In this document: piece by piece, positions 52,048-60,088 of the stretch | How positions within the stretch are numbered: position 1 is the stretch's first letter | How the letters are laid out: each line of letters opens with the position of its first letter | Source: Alloalcanivorax marinus | GTDB lineage: Bacteria > Pseudomonadota > Gammaproteobacteria > Pseudomonadales > Alcanivoracaceae | NCBI RefSeq assembly: GCF_016906305.1 | Contig: NZ_JADDOL010000003.1 | Location: 186,001-250,000 of the forward strand | Reading direction: 5' to 3' | DNA: 64,000 nucleotides | Notes under the pieces: generated by a model | Told to the model about the DNA's origin: nothing | Databases searched by the model: none | Seen by the model: only the letters and a program-made list of their open reading frames with translations | Program-made: the position numbers and the translations under genes

Positions 52048-53340
52048 TCAAGGGCTGGCGGTGGCCGGTTCCGCCGGTTTTCGAATCAGGAACACGAGGG
52101 CGGCGGCCAGCAGGCAGGCGGCGCCGGCGGCCACGAAGGCCGGGGTGTAGGTGAGCAGCAGGGTGCGCGACAGGCCGGCGCCGTAGGCGGCCAGGGCGCC
52201 GCCGAGCTGGTGACCGGCGAAGATCCAGCCGAACAGCATGCCCGCCCGCTGCGGGCCGAAGGCGTGCCCGGCCAGCTTCACCGTGGGCGGCACCGTGGCG
52301 ATCCAGTCCAGCCCGTAGAACAGGGCGAACAGCGACAGGCCGTACAGCGTGAAATCGGAGAACGGGAGCCAGAACAGGCTCAGTCCGCGCAGGCCGTAGT
52401 ACCAGCACAGCAGCTTGCGGTTGTCGAAGCGGTCGGAGAGCCAGCCGGACAGAATGGTGCCGACCAGATCAAAGGCGCCCATCAGCGCCAGCACCGAGGC
52501 GGCGGGCAGCGGCGACAGGCCGAAGTCGCCACAGAAGGCGATAAAGTGGGTCTGAATCAGTCCGTTGGTGCTCAGGCCGCAGATAAAGAAGGTGCCGAAC
52601 AGCACCCAGAACACCCGGTTGCGCAGGGCGCCGCGCAGCAGTCGCAGCGGTTCCAGAAAGGACATGGGCGCGCTGGCCGGCGGCGCGCCCACCGGGGTGC
52701 CGTCGTCCGGGGCGCCGAAGGGGTGCAGGCCAAGCTGGTGCGGATGGTCGCGCACCAGCAGCCAGACCAGACCGGCCACCGTGGCGCAGCACAGCGCCAC
52801 CGGCATCAGCGCCCAGCGCCAGCCGGCCTGCTCGATCAGCCAGGTGGCCAAGGGCAGAAACAGCAACTGCCCGGTGGCGACACTGGCGGTGAGCATACCG
52901 ATTACCAGCCCCCGGTGCCGCTCGAACCAGCGGTTGGCCACCACCGCGCCCAGCACCAGGGCGATCAGCCCGGAGCCCAGCCCCAGCACCACACCCCACA
53001 GCAGCACCAGGTGCCAGAGGCGGGTCATTTGCGTGGACAGCGCCAGACCGGCGGCCACCAGCAACAGTGCGCTGGTCATGATGCGGCGCAGCCCGAAGCG
53101 CTCGATCAGCATGGCGGAGAACGGCGCCATCAGACCGAACAGCACGAAGCGCAGGGCCAGCGCCGAGGAAATCTGCTCCGTGTTCCAGCCGAATTCGTCG
53201 CCCAACGGACGTAAAAAAGCCCCCGGCATGCCCAGCGCCGCCGACGCGGAGAGCATGGTCATAAAGGTGACGCCGGCGATCACCCAGGCGTAATGAACGC
53301 CTCGTCGTTGCAAACGGGCAGCCAGGGGGGAAGAGAACAT
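52048..53340 (-). CDS. MFS transporter, 12 membrane segments
   Basis: A 430-residue major-facilitator protein. N-terminal 'HYAWVIAGVTFMTMLSASAA' (near residues 15-35) and 'LGMPGAFLRPLGDEFGW' resemble the monocarboxylate/oxalate-formate-type MFS group, with motif-A-like 'IERFGLRRIMTSALLL'. It probably moves an organic acid. The gene begins directly after the thiolase stop (53341), with no spacer, so they are probably co-transcribed and coupled. The C-terminal tail 'FLIRKPAEPATASP' is short. Confidence 0.87.
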   Translation of the reverse strand: MFSSPLAARLQRRGVHYAWVIAGVTFMTMLSASAALGMPGAFLRPLGDEFGWNTEQISSALALRFVLFGLMAPFSAMLIERFGLRRIMTSALLLVAAGLALSTQMTRLWHLVLLWGVVLGLGSGLIALVLGAVVANRWFERHRGLVIGMLTASVATGQLLFLPLATWLIEQAGWRWALMPVALCCATVAGLVWLLVRDHPHQLGLHPFGAPDDGTPVGAPPASAPMSFLEPLRLLRGALRNRVFWVLFGTFFICGLSTNGLIQTHFIAFCGDFGLSPLPAASVLALMGAFDLVGTILSGWLSDRFDNRKLLCWYYGLRGLSLFWLPFSDFTLYGLSLFALFYGLDWIATVPPTVKLAGHAFGPQRAGMLFGWIFAGHQLGGALAAYGAGLSRTLLLTYTPAFVAAGAACLLAAALVFLIRKPAEPATASP

Positions 53341-54474
53341 TTACAGGGCTTCCAGCAGGGTGGCCACGCCTTGCCCGCCGCCGATGCATTGGGTGGCGAG
53401 GGCATAGCGGCCGTGGTGGCGTTGCAGCAGGGCGGCGGCCTTGCCGGTGATGCGGGCACCGGTGGCGCCCAGCGGGTGGCCGATGGCCATGCCGCCGCCG
53501 TCCAGGTTGACGGTGGCCGGGTTCAGGCGCAGCTCGCCGATGCAGGCCAGCGCCTGGGAGGCGAAGGCTTCGTTGATCTCCACCACGTCCAGATCATCGG
53601 CGCGCAGACCGGCGCGGGCCAGGGCTTTTTGCGTGGCCGGGATCGGGCCCAGGCCCATCACCGCCGGATCACAGCCGGCGCTGGCCATGGCGAGGATGCG
53701 CGCGCTGGGCGCCAGCCGGTAACGGTCGGCGAACGCCTCGCTGGTGACCAGCACCGCCGAGGCGCCGTCGGTGAGCGGCGAGGAAGTGCCGGCGGTCACC
53801 ACGCCTTCCGGGTCAAAAGCGGGCGGCAGTTTGGCCAGTGCCTCCAGGGACGTGGTGGGGCGGATGCAGCCATCCTCGGTGACCCAGTCCCCGCTGCCGG
53901 TCTGGATGCGCACGATTTCGTCGCTGAGCCGGCCCTGTTCCCGGGCGGCGGCCGCTTTTTGGTGGGATTCCAGGGCCATTTGCTCCTGGTCGGCGCGGGG
54001 GATCGAATAGCGTTTCGCCACGTTCTCGGCGGTGCGGCCCATGGAAATGTAGGCGTCGGTATGTTCCCGCAGCCAGGGGTTGGGGGAAAAGTTGAACCCG
54101 CCCTGGGGCACCATGGTCATGGATTCCACGCCCACGCACAGATAGGCGTCGCCCAGGCCGGCCTCGATCTGCGCGGCGGCGATGTGGATGGCGGACATGG
54201 AGGAGCCGCAGAAGCGATTCACGGTCATGCCGCCGACCTGCTCGGGCAGGCCGCTGAGCAGGCCGACGATGCGCGCCAGATTGTTGCCCTGGGCGGCTTC
54301 CGGATAGGCACAGCCGAGGATCACATCCTCAAGCAGCGCCGGGTCCAGGTCGGTGCGCGCCAGCAGGCCGCGCACCACCTGGCTGGCCAGGTCGTCCGGG
54401 CGCACCGGGGCGAGCCGGCCTTTGTTGGCGAAATGGAACGGAGAACGAGCATAAGCAGCGATCACGGCTTTCAT
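53341..54474 (-). CDS. Acetyl-CoA C-acyltransferase (thiolase)
   Basis: A 377-residue thiolase. The nucleophilic Cys is in 'VNRFCGSSMSAI' (about residue 88), and the His and second Cys are in 'GHPLGATGAR' and 'ATQCIGGGQG'. These complete the active site of degradative or biosynthetic thiolases. It would split 3-ketoacyl-CoA or condense acetyl-CoA. The closeness of MFS, acyl-CoA synthetase and crotonase genes suggests a beta-oxidation-like function. The protein is slightly shorter than typical FadA. Confidence 0.92.
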   Translation of the reverse strand: MKAVIAAYARSPFHFANKGRLAPVRPDDLASQVVRGLLARTDLDPALLEDVILGCAYPEAAQGNNLARIVGLLSGLPEQVGGMTVNRFCGSSMSAIHIAAAQIEAGLGDAYLCVGVESMTMVPQGGFNFSPNPWLREHTDAYISMGRTAENVAKRYSIPRADQEQMALESHQKAAAAREQGRLSDEIVRIQTGSGDWVTEDGCIRPTTSLEALAKLPPAFDPEGVVTAGTSSPLTDGASAVLVTSEAFADRYRLAPSARILAMASAGCDPAVMGLGPIPATQKALARAGLRADDLDVVEINEAFASQALACIGELRLNPATVNLDGGGMAIGHPLGATGARITGKAAALLQRHHGRYALATQCIGGGQGVATLLEAL

Positions 54475-54490
54475 GGTGTGTCTCCCGGTT

Positions 54491-55888
54491 TTAAGGGACC
54501 AGTTTCAGTAACGGGCCGCCGGGCAGCTGACGCAGCCAGGGCAGGCCATTGACCAGGGCGATGCCGATCAGCGCCGCCACCATCACCGCGCACAGCGCCG
54601 CCAGATCACCGGGGCGCAACCAGGCCATCAGGCTGCCGCCGGCGATCAGAATGCCCAGGCGCACGGCACTGCCGAGCAGCGGCCAGGTCATGCGTCCGGC
54701 GCCCTGGCTGGCGAAGTACAGAGCCAGACCCACGCCCAGGAAGCCGTAGGCCGGGGCCACGGTGCGCAGGTAGAGGGCGCCGGTGGCGATGGCTTCGGCG
54801 TCGTCGGTGAACAGCCGCAGCCAGGGTTCGGGAAAGAAGGCGGCGGTCAGGCCCACCGCCTCGGTGGCGATAAAGGCCACCGCCGCGCCGGTCCAGGCGA
54901 TGCGCCGGGCGCGGTGGGCCTGGCCGGCGCCCAGGTTCATGCCGACCATGGCCACCAGGGCGGTGCCGAAGCCGAACACGATGGGAATCTGCAGGTACTC
55001 GATACGAATGCCCAGCCCGAAGCCGGCCAGCGCCTCCATGCTGGTGCGCGCCACGAAGAAGGTGGCGGCCATCACGCACAGGTTGGAGAGCACCGTGTTC
55101 AGCGACGACCACAGGCCGACGCCGAGAATGGCGGCGAACAGGTCGCGCCGAAGGGCCACGCCCCGGCGCAGGCGCACGCCGCCATGGCCGCGTACCAGCA
55201 CGGCCAGCAGGATCAGGGTGGCGACCAGGTAGTAAATCGCCAGCGCCAGACCGGCGCCGACGATGCCCAGCGCCGGCAACGGGCCGACGCCGAAGATCAG
55301 CGCCGGCGACAGCACCAGCAGACCGGGCACGCCACCGGTGAGCACCCAGGCCGGGGCGCGCATATTGCCGGCGCCGCGCAGCACCGCCGACAGGCCGTTC
55401 ATCAACCACAGAAAGGTGACACCGGAGAACAGCGCGGTGGAGTAGGCCACCGCCGCGTCCAGGGCGGCGCCTTCGCCGCCGAGCAGGGCGTACAGCGGAC
55501 GCGCGAACAGGATCACCAGGGCCGAACAGAGCAGGCCCAGAACGGTGGCGATCACCGCCGCGTGCAGCGCCAGGGCGTCGGCGCGCTCGTGGTCACCGGC
55601 GCCCAGGGCGCGGGCGATGGCCGAGGAGATGCCGCCGCCGATGCCGCCGGCGGACATCATCATCATCAACATCACCAACGGAAACACCAGGGCGGCGCCG
55701 GCCAGGGCGTCCACCCCCAGCAGACCCACGTAGTAGCTTTCCAGAAAGTTGGCGGTGGCCTGGGCCAGCATCACCACCAGATTGGGGGCGGCCAGGGCCA
55801 GCAGGGTGGCCAGCACCGGGCCGTGCAGAATGCGCTGGGTGCGTGCCGGCGCGCGGGCGCCGGCCGGGGCGGTGGCGGCCTGGCTCAT
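54491..55888 (-). CDS. MATE-family efflux transporter
   Basis: A 465-residue multidrug and toxic-compound extrusion protein with 12 hydrophobic segments in two related halves. The conserved early region is 'LALAAPNLVVMLAQATANFL' (about residues 31-50), and 'GGIGGGISSAIARALGAGDH' follows near residue 80-99. It exports cationic compounds by Na+ or H+ exchange. It lies 10 bases after the thioesterase gene and shares its strand with the TetR regulator, which probably controls it. Confidence 0.92.
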   Translation of the reverse strand: MSQAATAPAGARAPARTQRILHGPVLATLLALAAPNLVVMLAQATANFLESYYVGLLGVDALAGAALVFPLVMLMMMMSAGGIGGGISSAIARALGAGDHERADALALHAAVIATVLGLLCSALVILFARPLYALLGGEGAALDAAVAYSTALFSGVTFLWLMNGLSAVLRGAGNMRAPAWVLTGGVPGLLVLSPALIFGVGPLPALGIVGAGLALAIYYLVATLILLAVLVRGHGGVRLRRGVALRRDLFAAILGVGLWSSLNTVLSNLCVMAATFFVARTSMEALAGFGLGIRIEYLQIPIVFGFGTALVAMVGMNLGAGQAHRARRIAWTGAAVAFIATEAVGLTAAFFPEPWLRLFTDDAEAIATGALYLRTVAPAYGFLGVGLALYFASQGAGRMTWPLLGSAVRLGILIAGGSLMAWLRPGDLAALCAVMVAALIGIALVNGLPWLRQLPGGPLLKLVP

Positions 55889-55898
55889 GGCGTGTGCC

Positions 55899-56330
55899 TC
55901 AGAGAAGGATCAGGGTGGAGGTGGCGCTGGCGTACAGCTTGCCGGCGGCGTCGGTGAGCCGGGCTTCGGCGAACGCCAGCCGCCGGCCCTTGGTGACCAC
56001 CTTGCCTTCGGCGCGCACCGGGCCGGTGTCCTTGGTTATGGCCCGGTGGTAGGCCACTTTCAGTTCGGCGGTGCTGTAGCCCTGGCCGGCGTCCAGGGTG
56101 GAGTGCACCGCGCAGCCGCAGGCGGAATCCAGCAGGGTGGCGGCGTAACCGCCGTGCACGGTGCCGATGGGGTTGTAGACCTTTTCCGTGGGCCGACCTT
56201 CGAACACCACCCGGCCTTCTTCCAGTTCCACCAAAGCGAATTCCATGGTGTGGCCGATGCCCCGGTGGGTGTCGCTTTGAAGCGCATGCTGCAGGGCCTG
56301 CAGGCCGGTCATGTCGGAGAGCGTGGTCAT
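55899..56330 (-). CDS. PaaI-like hotdog-fold thioesterase
   Basis: A 143-residue hotdog thioesterase. The signature is 'NPIGTVHGGYAATLLDSACG' (about residues 53-72), with His-Gly-Gly and Asp positioned as in PaaI-type acyl-CoA thioesterases; 'ELKVAYHRAI' is the second conserved strand. It hydrolyses acyl- or phenylacetyl-like CoA esters. Its start overlaps the TetR stop (56327-56330), so the regulator, this enzyme and probably the MATE gene form one leftward operon. Confidence 0.9.
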   Translation of the reverse strand: MTTLSDMTGLQALQHALQSDTHRGIGHTMEFALVELEEGRVVFEGRPTEKVYNPIGTVHGGYAATLLDSACGCAVHSTLDAGQGYSTAELKVAYHRAITKDTGPVRAEGKVVTKGRRLAFAEARLTDAAGKLYASATSTLILL

Positions 56331-56935
56331 GGCGATTCCTTTAAATGGGGGCAGGGTTTGGGCGCGGTGGTGCCGGGCAGTTCGGCGTGCACCGCGTCGA
56401 GGATTTCCCGGGACAGGGCGTCGTCGTCCACCGCCCGGGCCAGGATCAGGCCGCCGACCATGGCGGCGGTGGCGGCCACCGCCTTGCGGCGGCGCAGGGC
56501 CGCCCGGCGGCCGGGCAGCGCGCCGTCGATCAGATCGATAAAGCGGCGCACGCTGCGGGTGAAGGCGCCACGCACCGGCGGGCTCTGGCGGGTTGCCTCG
56601 CCGGCCAGGGCGGCCAGCACGCAGCCGTCGCCCGGGTGGTCCCGGTGGCGCCGGGACAGATAGCGGCCGGCGAGGGCGTCCATGGAGGGCCCTTCATCGC
56701 TGGCGAGCAGTTTCCGCCAGCGCTTTCCGGTGACGCCGATGGCGTGCTCACAGGCCTCCGCCATCAGTTGGTCCTTGGACTCGAAGTGGCCGTAAAAGCC
56801 ACCGTGGGTGAGGCCGGCGTTGTTCATCAGTTCGGCCACGCCGATGCCGTCGAAGCCCCGTTCGCGGAACAGGCGGGCGGCCTGTTCGACGATGCGTTCA
56901 CGGTTGGCGGCGGCCTGTTCCTTGCTGACGCGCAT
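56327..56935 (-). CDS. TetR-family transcriptional repressor
   Basis: A 202-residue TetR-type regulator. The helix-turn-helix is 'IGVAELMNNAGLTHGGFYGH' (about residues 31-50), preceded by 'RERIVEQAARLFRERGFDG'; the C-terminal ligand domain carries 'GDGCVLAALAGE'. AGGAG lies just upstream. Two palindromes 18-56 bases before the start fit an autoregulatory operator. The likely target is its own operon with the thioesterase and MATE genes, de-repressed by a toxic compound. Confidence 0.93.
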   Translation of the reverse strand: MRVSKEQAAANRERIVEQAARLFRERGFDGIGVAELMNNAGLTHGGFYGHFESKDQLMAEACEHAIGVTGKRWRKLLASDEGPSMDALAGRYLSRRHRDHPGDGCVLAALAGEATRQSPPVRGAFTRSVRRFIDLIDGALPGRRAALRRRKAVAATAAMVGGLILARAVDDDALSREILDAVHAELPGTTAPKPCPHLKESP

Positions 56936-56952
56936 GATGGGCTCCTGGTTAA

Positions 56953-56991
56953 ATGACGGTCGTCATGTATTTATTGATGATGATCATCATC
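56953..56991. promoter_or_regulatory. Paired palindromes upstream of the TetR operon
   Basis: ATGACG-GT-CGTCAT (56953-56966) and the perfect 16-bp palindrome GATGATGATCATCATC (56976-56991) lie ten bases apart ahead of the leftward TetR gene. The first has the form usual for TetR-family operators. Confidence 0.6.
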
Positions 56992-57172
56992 CAAATTGCG
57001 GGCGCGGGCAAGGGGCGATTCGGACATCCGCCGGGGTGGGAAGCGACAGGGGGGCGGCGCGCAATCGTGCATAAATAGGCGCAAGCGCTGGCCGGCGGCT
57101 TTCCTTTTTCCAGGGAAAGCCGTTCAATAGAGCGCGATCGGCCTTCGGTTGGGAACCTTGAAAGGAGAGACC

Positions 57173-57556
57173 ATGCAAAACGCGGACGTGGGCAAACTGG
57201 TGTTGCGCCTTGCCCTGGGGATCATGATTCTGCTGCACGGCATTTTTAAGCTGCAGCATGGCGTCGGCGGCATCGCCGGCATGTTGCAGGGCGTGGGCCT
57301 GCCCGGCTTTCTCGCCTATGGCGTGTTCATCGGGGAGGTGATCGCGCCGATCATGGTGATCATCGGTTACCAGACCCGCATCGGCGCGGCGATCATCGTC
57401 GGCAATATGCTGGTGGCGATCGCGCTGGCGCACATGGGGCAGGTGTTTGCCCTGGGCGGCAACGGCGGCTGGGCCATTGAACTGCAGGGCATGTACCTGT
57501 TTACCGCCGTGGCGCTGTGCTTCCTGGGCGCCGGTCGGTACGCGATGAAGAACTAG
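57173..57556 (+). CDS. DoxX-family inner-membrane protein
   Basis: A 127-residue protein with four hydrophobic segments. 'VLRLALGIMILLHGIFKLQHG' at residues 9-29 and 'VFIGEVIAPIMVIIGYQTRIG' near 55-75 are the DoxX signature. The ATG at 57173 is preceded by AAAGGAGAG. DoxX-type proteins are linked to thiosulfate:quinone oxidation or to oxidative-stress defence; which applies here is not clear. It stands alone, convergent with the TM2 gene, with an inverted repeat in between. Confidence 0.88.
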   Translation: MQNADVGKLVLRLALGIMILLHGIFKLQHGVGGIAGMLQGVGLPGFLAYGVFIGEVIAPIMVIIGYQTRIGAAIIVGNMLVAIALAHMGQVFALGGNGGWAIELQGMYLFTAVALCFLGAGRYAMKN

Positions 57557-57566
57557 CTACAAGCCT

Positions 57567-57615
57567 CAAGCTACAAGCTATGAGCCGGCAGTGCCTGCTT
57601 GAAGCTTGTAGCTTG
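57567..57615. repeat. 12-bp inverted repeat between DoxX and TM2 genes
   Basis: CAAGCTACAAGC (57567-57578) and GCTTGTAGCTTG (57604-57615) pair perfectly with a 25-base loop that carries a further partial copy. The AAGCTACAAGCT-type core is simple and repeated. It probably serves as a bidirectional terminator or a small dispersed repeat. Confidence 0.55.
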
Positions 57616-57626
57616 CGGCTGCCCCT

Positions 57627-58028
57627 CTAAAGCGACCCCTGCATCATATTCTTGGTGCTCACCTGACCGTTCAGCGTCCAGAAATCATACAGAATCCCCA
57701 GGCCGAACAGGCCGGCGGTGAACAGATAGAGAATGCCGGTGATCCACTTGCCCAGGTAGAAGCGGTGCAGACCGAAGATGCCCAGGAAAGTCAGCAGAAT
57801 CCAGGCGATGTTGTAGTCCGTGGGCCCGGAGCGGTAACGCAGATCCGCGTCCCGGTCCATGCCCGGGATCAGGAACAGGTCGATGATCCAGCCGATAAAG
57901 AACAGACCCAGGGTAAAGAACCAGATGGTGCCGGTGATCTGGCGACCGTAATAGAAACGGTGCGCGCCCATGAAGCCGAAGATCCACAGACAGTAGCCGA
58001 TGATCTTGCTGTGGGTGTCCCGATACAT
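57627..58028 (-). CDS. TM2-domain membrane protein (two TM2 repeats)
   Basis: A 133-residue inner-membrane protein with four hydrophobic segments arranged as two TM2 hairpins. The repeated signature is 'GFMGAHRFYYGRQITGTIWF' (about 18-37) and 'GIFGLHRFYLGKWITGILYL' (about 83-102), each with the loop motif G-x-H-R-F-Y. A linker holds 'GMDRDADLRYR'. The function of this family in bacteria is unknown. Three tandem 20-base repeats lie just upstream in its leader. Confidence 0.9.
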   Translation of the reverse strand: MYRDTHSKIIGYCLWIFGFMGAHRFYYGRQITGTIWFFTLGLFFIGWIIDLFLIPGMDRDADLRYRSGPTDYNIAWILLTFLGIFGLHRFYLGKWITGILYLFTAGLFGLGILYDFWTLNGQVSTKNMMQGSL

Positions 58029-58039
58029 GAATAACCTCT

Positions 58040-58099
58040 CCTTGAGTTAAACCGTGGGGCCTTGAGTGAAACCCTGGGGCCTGGCGTTAAACCACGGGC
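58040..58099. repeat. Three tandem imperfect 20-base repeats in the TM2-gene leader
   Basis: Units at 58040-58059, 58060-58079 and 58080-58099 share the pattern CCTTGAGTtAAACCgTGGGG with a few changes. They fill most of the gap between the purT stop and the TM2 gene start and therefore lie in that gene's leader. Confidence 0.65.
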
Positions 58100-58109
58100 C
58101 GGGTGGATC

Positions 58110-59291
58110 TCAGAGATCCACTTTGATGGCCGCGATCACTTTGTTCGCTTTCACGCGCGCTTGTTCCACGCTGTCCGCCCGGGCCAGGCCCACGCCCAGC
58201 CGGCGGCTGCCGCTCACTTCCGGCTTGCCGAACAGGCGCAGGTCGGTGTCCGGCTGGGCCAGCGCCTCTTCCAGACCACCGTAGCGCATGTTCCTGGAGT
58301 CGCCCTTGACCAGCAGCACGGACGACGCGCTGGGGCCGCGCTGCTCGATCAGCGGCACCGGCAGGCCCAGGATCGCCCGGGCGTGCAGCGCGAACTCGGA
58401 CAGATCCTGGGACATCAGTGTCACCAGGCCGGTGTCGTGGGGACGCGGCGAAACCTCACTGAACCACACCTGATCGCCCTTGATGAACAGCTCCACGCCG
58501 AACAGGCCGCGCCCGCCCAGAGCGTCGGTGATCGCGCGGGCCTGGCGCTCGGCCTCCACCAGGGCGGCGTCGTTCATCGGCTGCGGCTGCCAGGACTCCC
58601 GGTAGTCGCCGTCTTCCTGGCGGTGGCCGATGGGCGCGCAGAAACTGGTGCCGCCCACGTGACGCACGGTGAGCAGGGTGATCTCGTACTCGAATTCCAC
58701 GAAACCTTCCACGATCACCCGGCCCTGGCCGGCACGGCCGCCGGACTGGGCGTAGTCCCAGGCGGCGTCGATGTCGTGCTCGGTTTTCACCAGGCTCTGG
58801 CCCTTGCCGGAGGAGGACATCACCGGCTTGATCACGCACGGCAGACCCACTTCCTTCACCGCCGCCAGATATTCGTCCTTGTCGCCGGCGAAGCGGTAGG
58901 GCGAGGTGGGCAGGCCCAGTTCCTCGGCGGCCAGCCGGCGGATGCCTTCCCGGTTCATGGTCAGGCGGGCGGCGCGGGCGGTGGGCACCACATGGAAGCC
59001 TTCCTCCTCGAGCTTGATCAGCTCATCGGTGGCGATGGCCTCGATCTCGGGCACGATGTAGTGGGGTTTTTCCCGCTCCACCACGGCGCGCACCGCTTCG
59101 GCGTCGAGCATATTGATCACATGGCGGCGGTGGGCCACCTGCATGGCCGGGGCATTGTCGTAACGGTCCACGGCGATCACCTCGCAGCCCAGTCGGGTCA
59201 GCTCGATGGTGACTTCCTTGCCCAGTTCCCCGGAGCCCAGCAGCAATACACGGGTGGCGCCGTCGGCGTAGGGGGTGCCCAGAGTCGTCAT
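58110..59291 (-). CDS. purT: Formate-dependent phosphoribosylglycinamide formyltransferase (PurT)
   Basis: A 393-residue ATP-grasp enzyme of near-exact family length. N-terminal '[19 protein letters not shown]' (about residues 16-34), '[20 protein letters not shown]' (the ATP-grasp loop, about 155-174) and '[20 protein letters not shown]' (about 271-290) are diagnostic. It makes formyl-GAR from GAR, formate and ATP in purine synthesis without folate. It stands alone on the minus strand close to tadA, mltF and purL, so the segment contains two purine-synthesis steps. Confidence 0.96.
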   Translation of the reverse strand: MTTLGTPYADGATRVLLLGSGELGKEVTIELTRLGCEVIAVDRYDNAPAMQVAHRRHVINMLDAEAVRAVVEREKPHYIVPEIEAIATDELIKLEEEGFHVVPTARAARLTMNREGIRRLAAEELGLPTSPYRFAGDKDEYLAAVKEVGLPCVIKPVMSSSGKGQSLVKTEHDIDAAWDYAQSGGRAGQGRVIVEGFVEFEYEITLLTVRHVGGTSFCAPIGHRQEDGDYRESWQPQPMNDAALVEAERQARAITDALGGRGLFGVELFIKGDQVWFSEVSPRPHDTGLVTLMSQDLSEFALHARAILGLPVPLIEQRGPSASSVLLVKGDSRNMRYGGLEEALAQPDTDLRLFGKPEVSGSRRLGVGLARADSVEQARVKANKVIAAIKVDL

Positions 59292-59402
59292 GGTGGCGGC
59301 TCCTCAATGTCGCGAAGGGTCGCCGCGGGCGCGCGGCGGGTGAGGGACGATTGTAGCGGAAAGCGGGCGACAAGCGGCAAGCTCTCGAGCCGCTGGAGGG
59401 CC

Positions 59403-59458
59403 GGCTTTAGCCGCGAAAGCGCGAAAGCGCTTTGATCGCGGCTGAAGCCGCTCCTACT
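59403..59458. repeat. REP-type palindromic repeat upstream of tadA
   Basis: GGCTTTAGCCGCG and a following CGCGGCTGAAGCCGCTCCTAC form opposed copies of the REP core around an AAAGCGC-rich centre. The same core recurs at 43951 and 60014. It lies in the 197-base gap between purT and tadA. Confidence 0.6.
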
Positions 59459-59488
59459 ATGGCCCTCGTTGAACGAGGAAACCAATTC

Positions 59489-59971
59489 ATGGGCGACGAC
59501 GAGTATTGGATGGACCGGGCGTTGGCGCTGGCGGAGCGGGCCGGGGCCGAGGGCGAGGTGCCGGTGGGGGCGCTGGTGGTGCGCGACGGCCAGCTACTGG
59601 GAGAGGGCTGGAACCGGCCCATCGGCGCCCACGACCCCACCGGCCATGCCGAGGTCAATGCGCTGCGTGATGCCGCCGCCCGCCAGGGCAATTACCGGCT
59701 GCCCGGCGCCACCCTGTACGTGACCATCGAGCCCTGCACCATGTGTTTCGGCGCCCTGATGCACGCCCGCATCGCGCGTCTGGTGTACGGCGCCCGGGAG
59801 CCCCGCGCCGGCGTCTGCGAGAGCCAGCTGGGCCTGCCGGAGCGGACCTTCTACAACCATCGGGTGGAGGTGGTGAGCGGCGTGGCGGCGGAACGGGCCG
59901 CCGGGTTGCTGCGGGATTTCTTCCGGGAGCGGCGGGTCCGGGACGCGGATCGCGGGCCAGATCGCGGCTAA
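59489..59971 (+). CDS. tadA: tRNA-adenosine(34) deaminase
   Basis: A 160-residue cytidine-deaminase-fold enzyme. The zinc and proton-shuttle motif H-A-E is in 'DPTGHAEVNALRDAA' (about residues 53-67), and the P-C-x-x-C motif is 'IEPCTMCFGALMHARI' (about 82-97). It converts A34 to inosine in tRNA-Arg(ACG). The ATG at 59489 (with GAGGA upstream) gives 'MGDDEYWMDRALALAERAG', the standard N-terminus; upstream in-frame codons run through the REP element. The tadA-mltF-purL neighbourhood matches that of Pseudomonas-like gammaproteobacteria. Confidence 0.95.
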   Translation: MGDDEYWMDRALALAERAGAEGEVPVGALVVRDGQLLGEGWNRPIGAHDPTGHAEVNALRDAAARQGNYRLPGATLYVTIEPCTMCFGALMHARIARLVYGAREPRAGVCESQLGLPERTFYNHRVEVVSGVAAERAAGLLRDFFRERRVRDADRGPDRG

Positions 59972-60013
59972 AGCGGAACGCCGCCGGGTCGCTCCTGCCG
60001 GGGCGGCGGGCGC

Positions 60014-60078
60014 ATATCGCGGCTGAAGCCGCTCCTACGGTGGAAAGGAGGCGGTAGGAGCGGCTTCAGCCGCGATAT
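60014..60078. repeat. REP doublet forming a perfect 25-bp inverted repeat
   Basis: The arm at 60014-60038 is the exact reverse complement of 60054-60078, with a 15-base loop. Each arm carries CGCGGCTGAAGCCGCTCC or its complement. It lies between the convergent tadA and mltF genes and could end transcription from both sides. A degenerate copy precedes it near 59950-59995. Confidence 0.85.
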
Positions 60079-60088
60079 TCCTTGGGGA

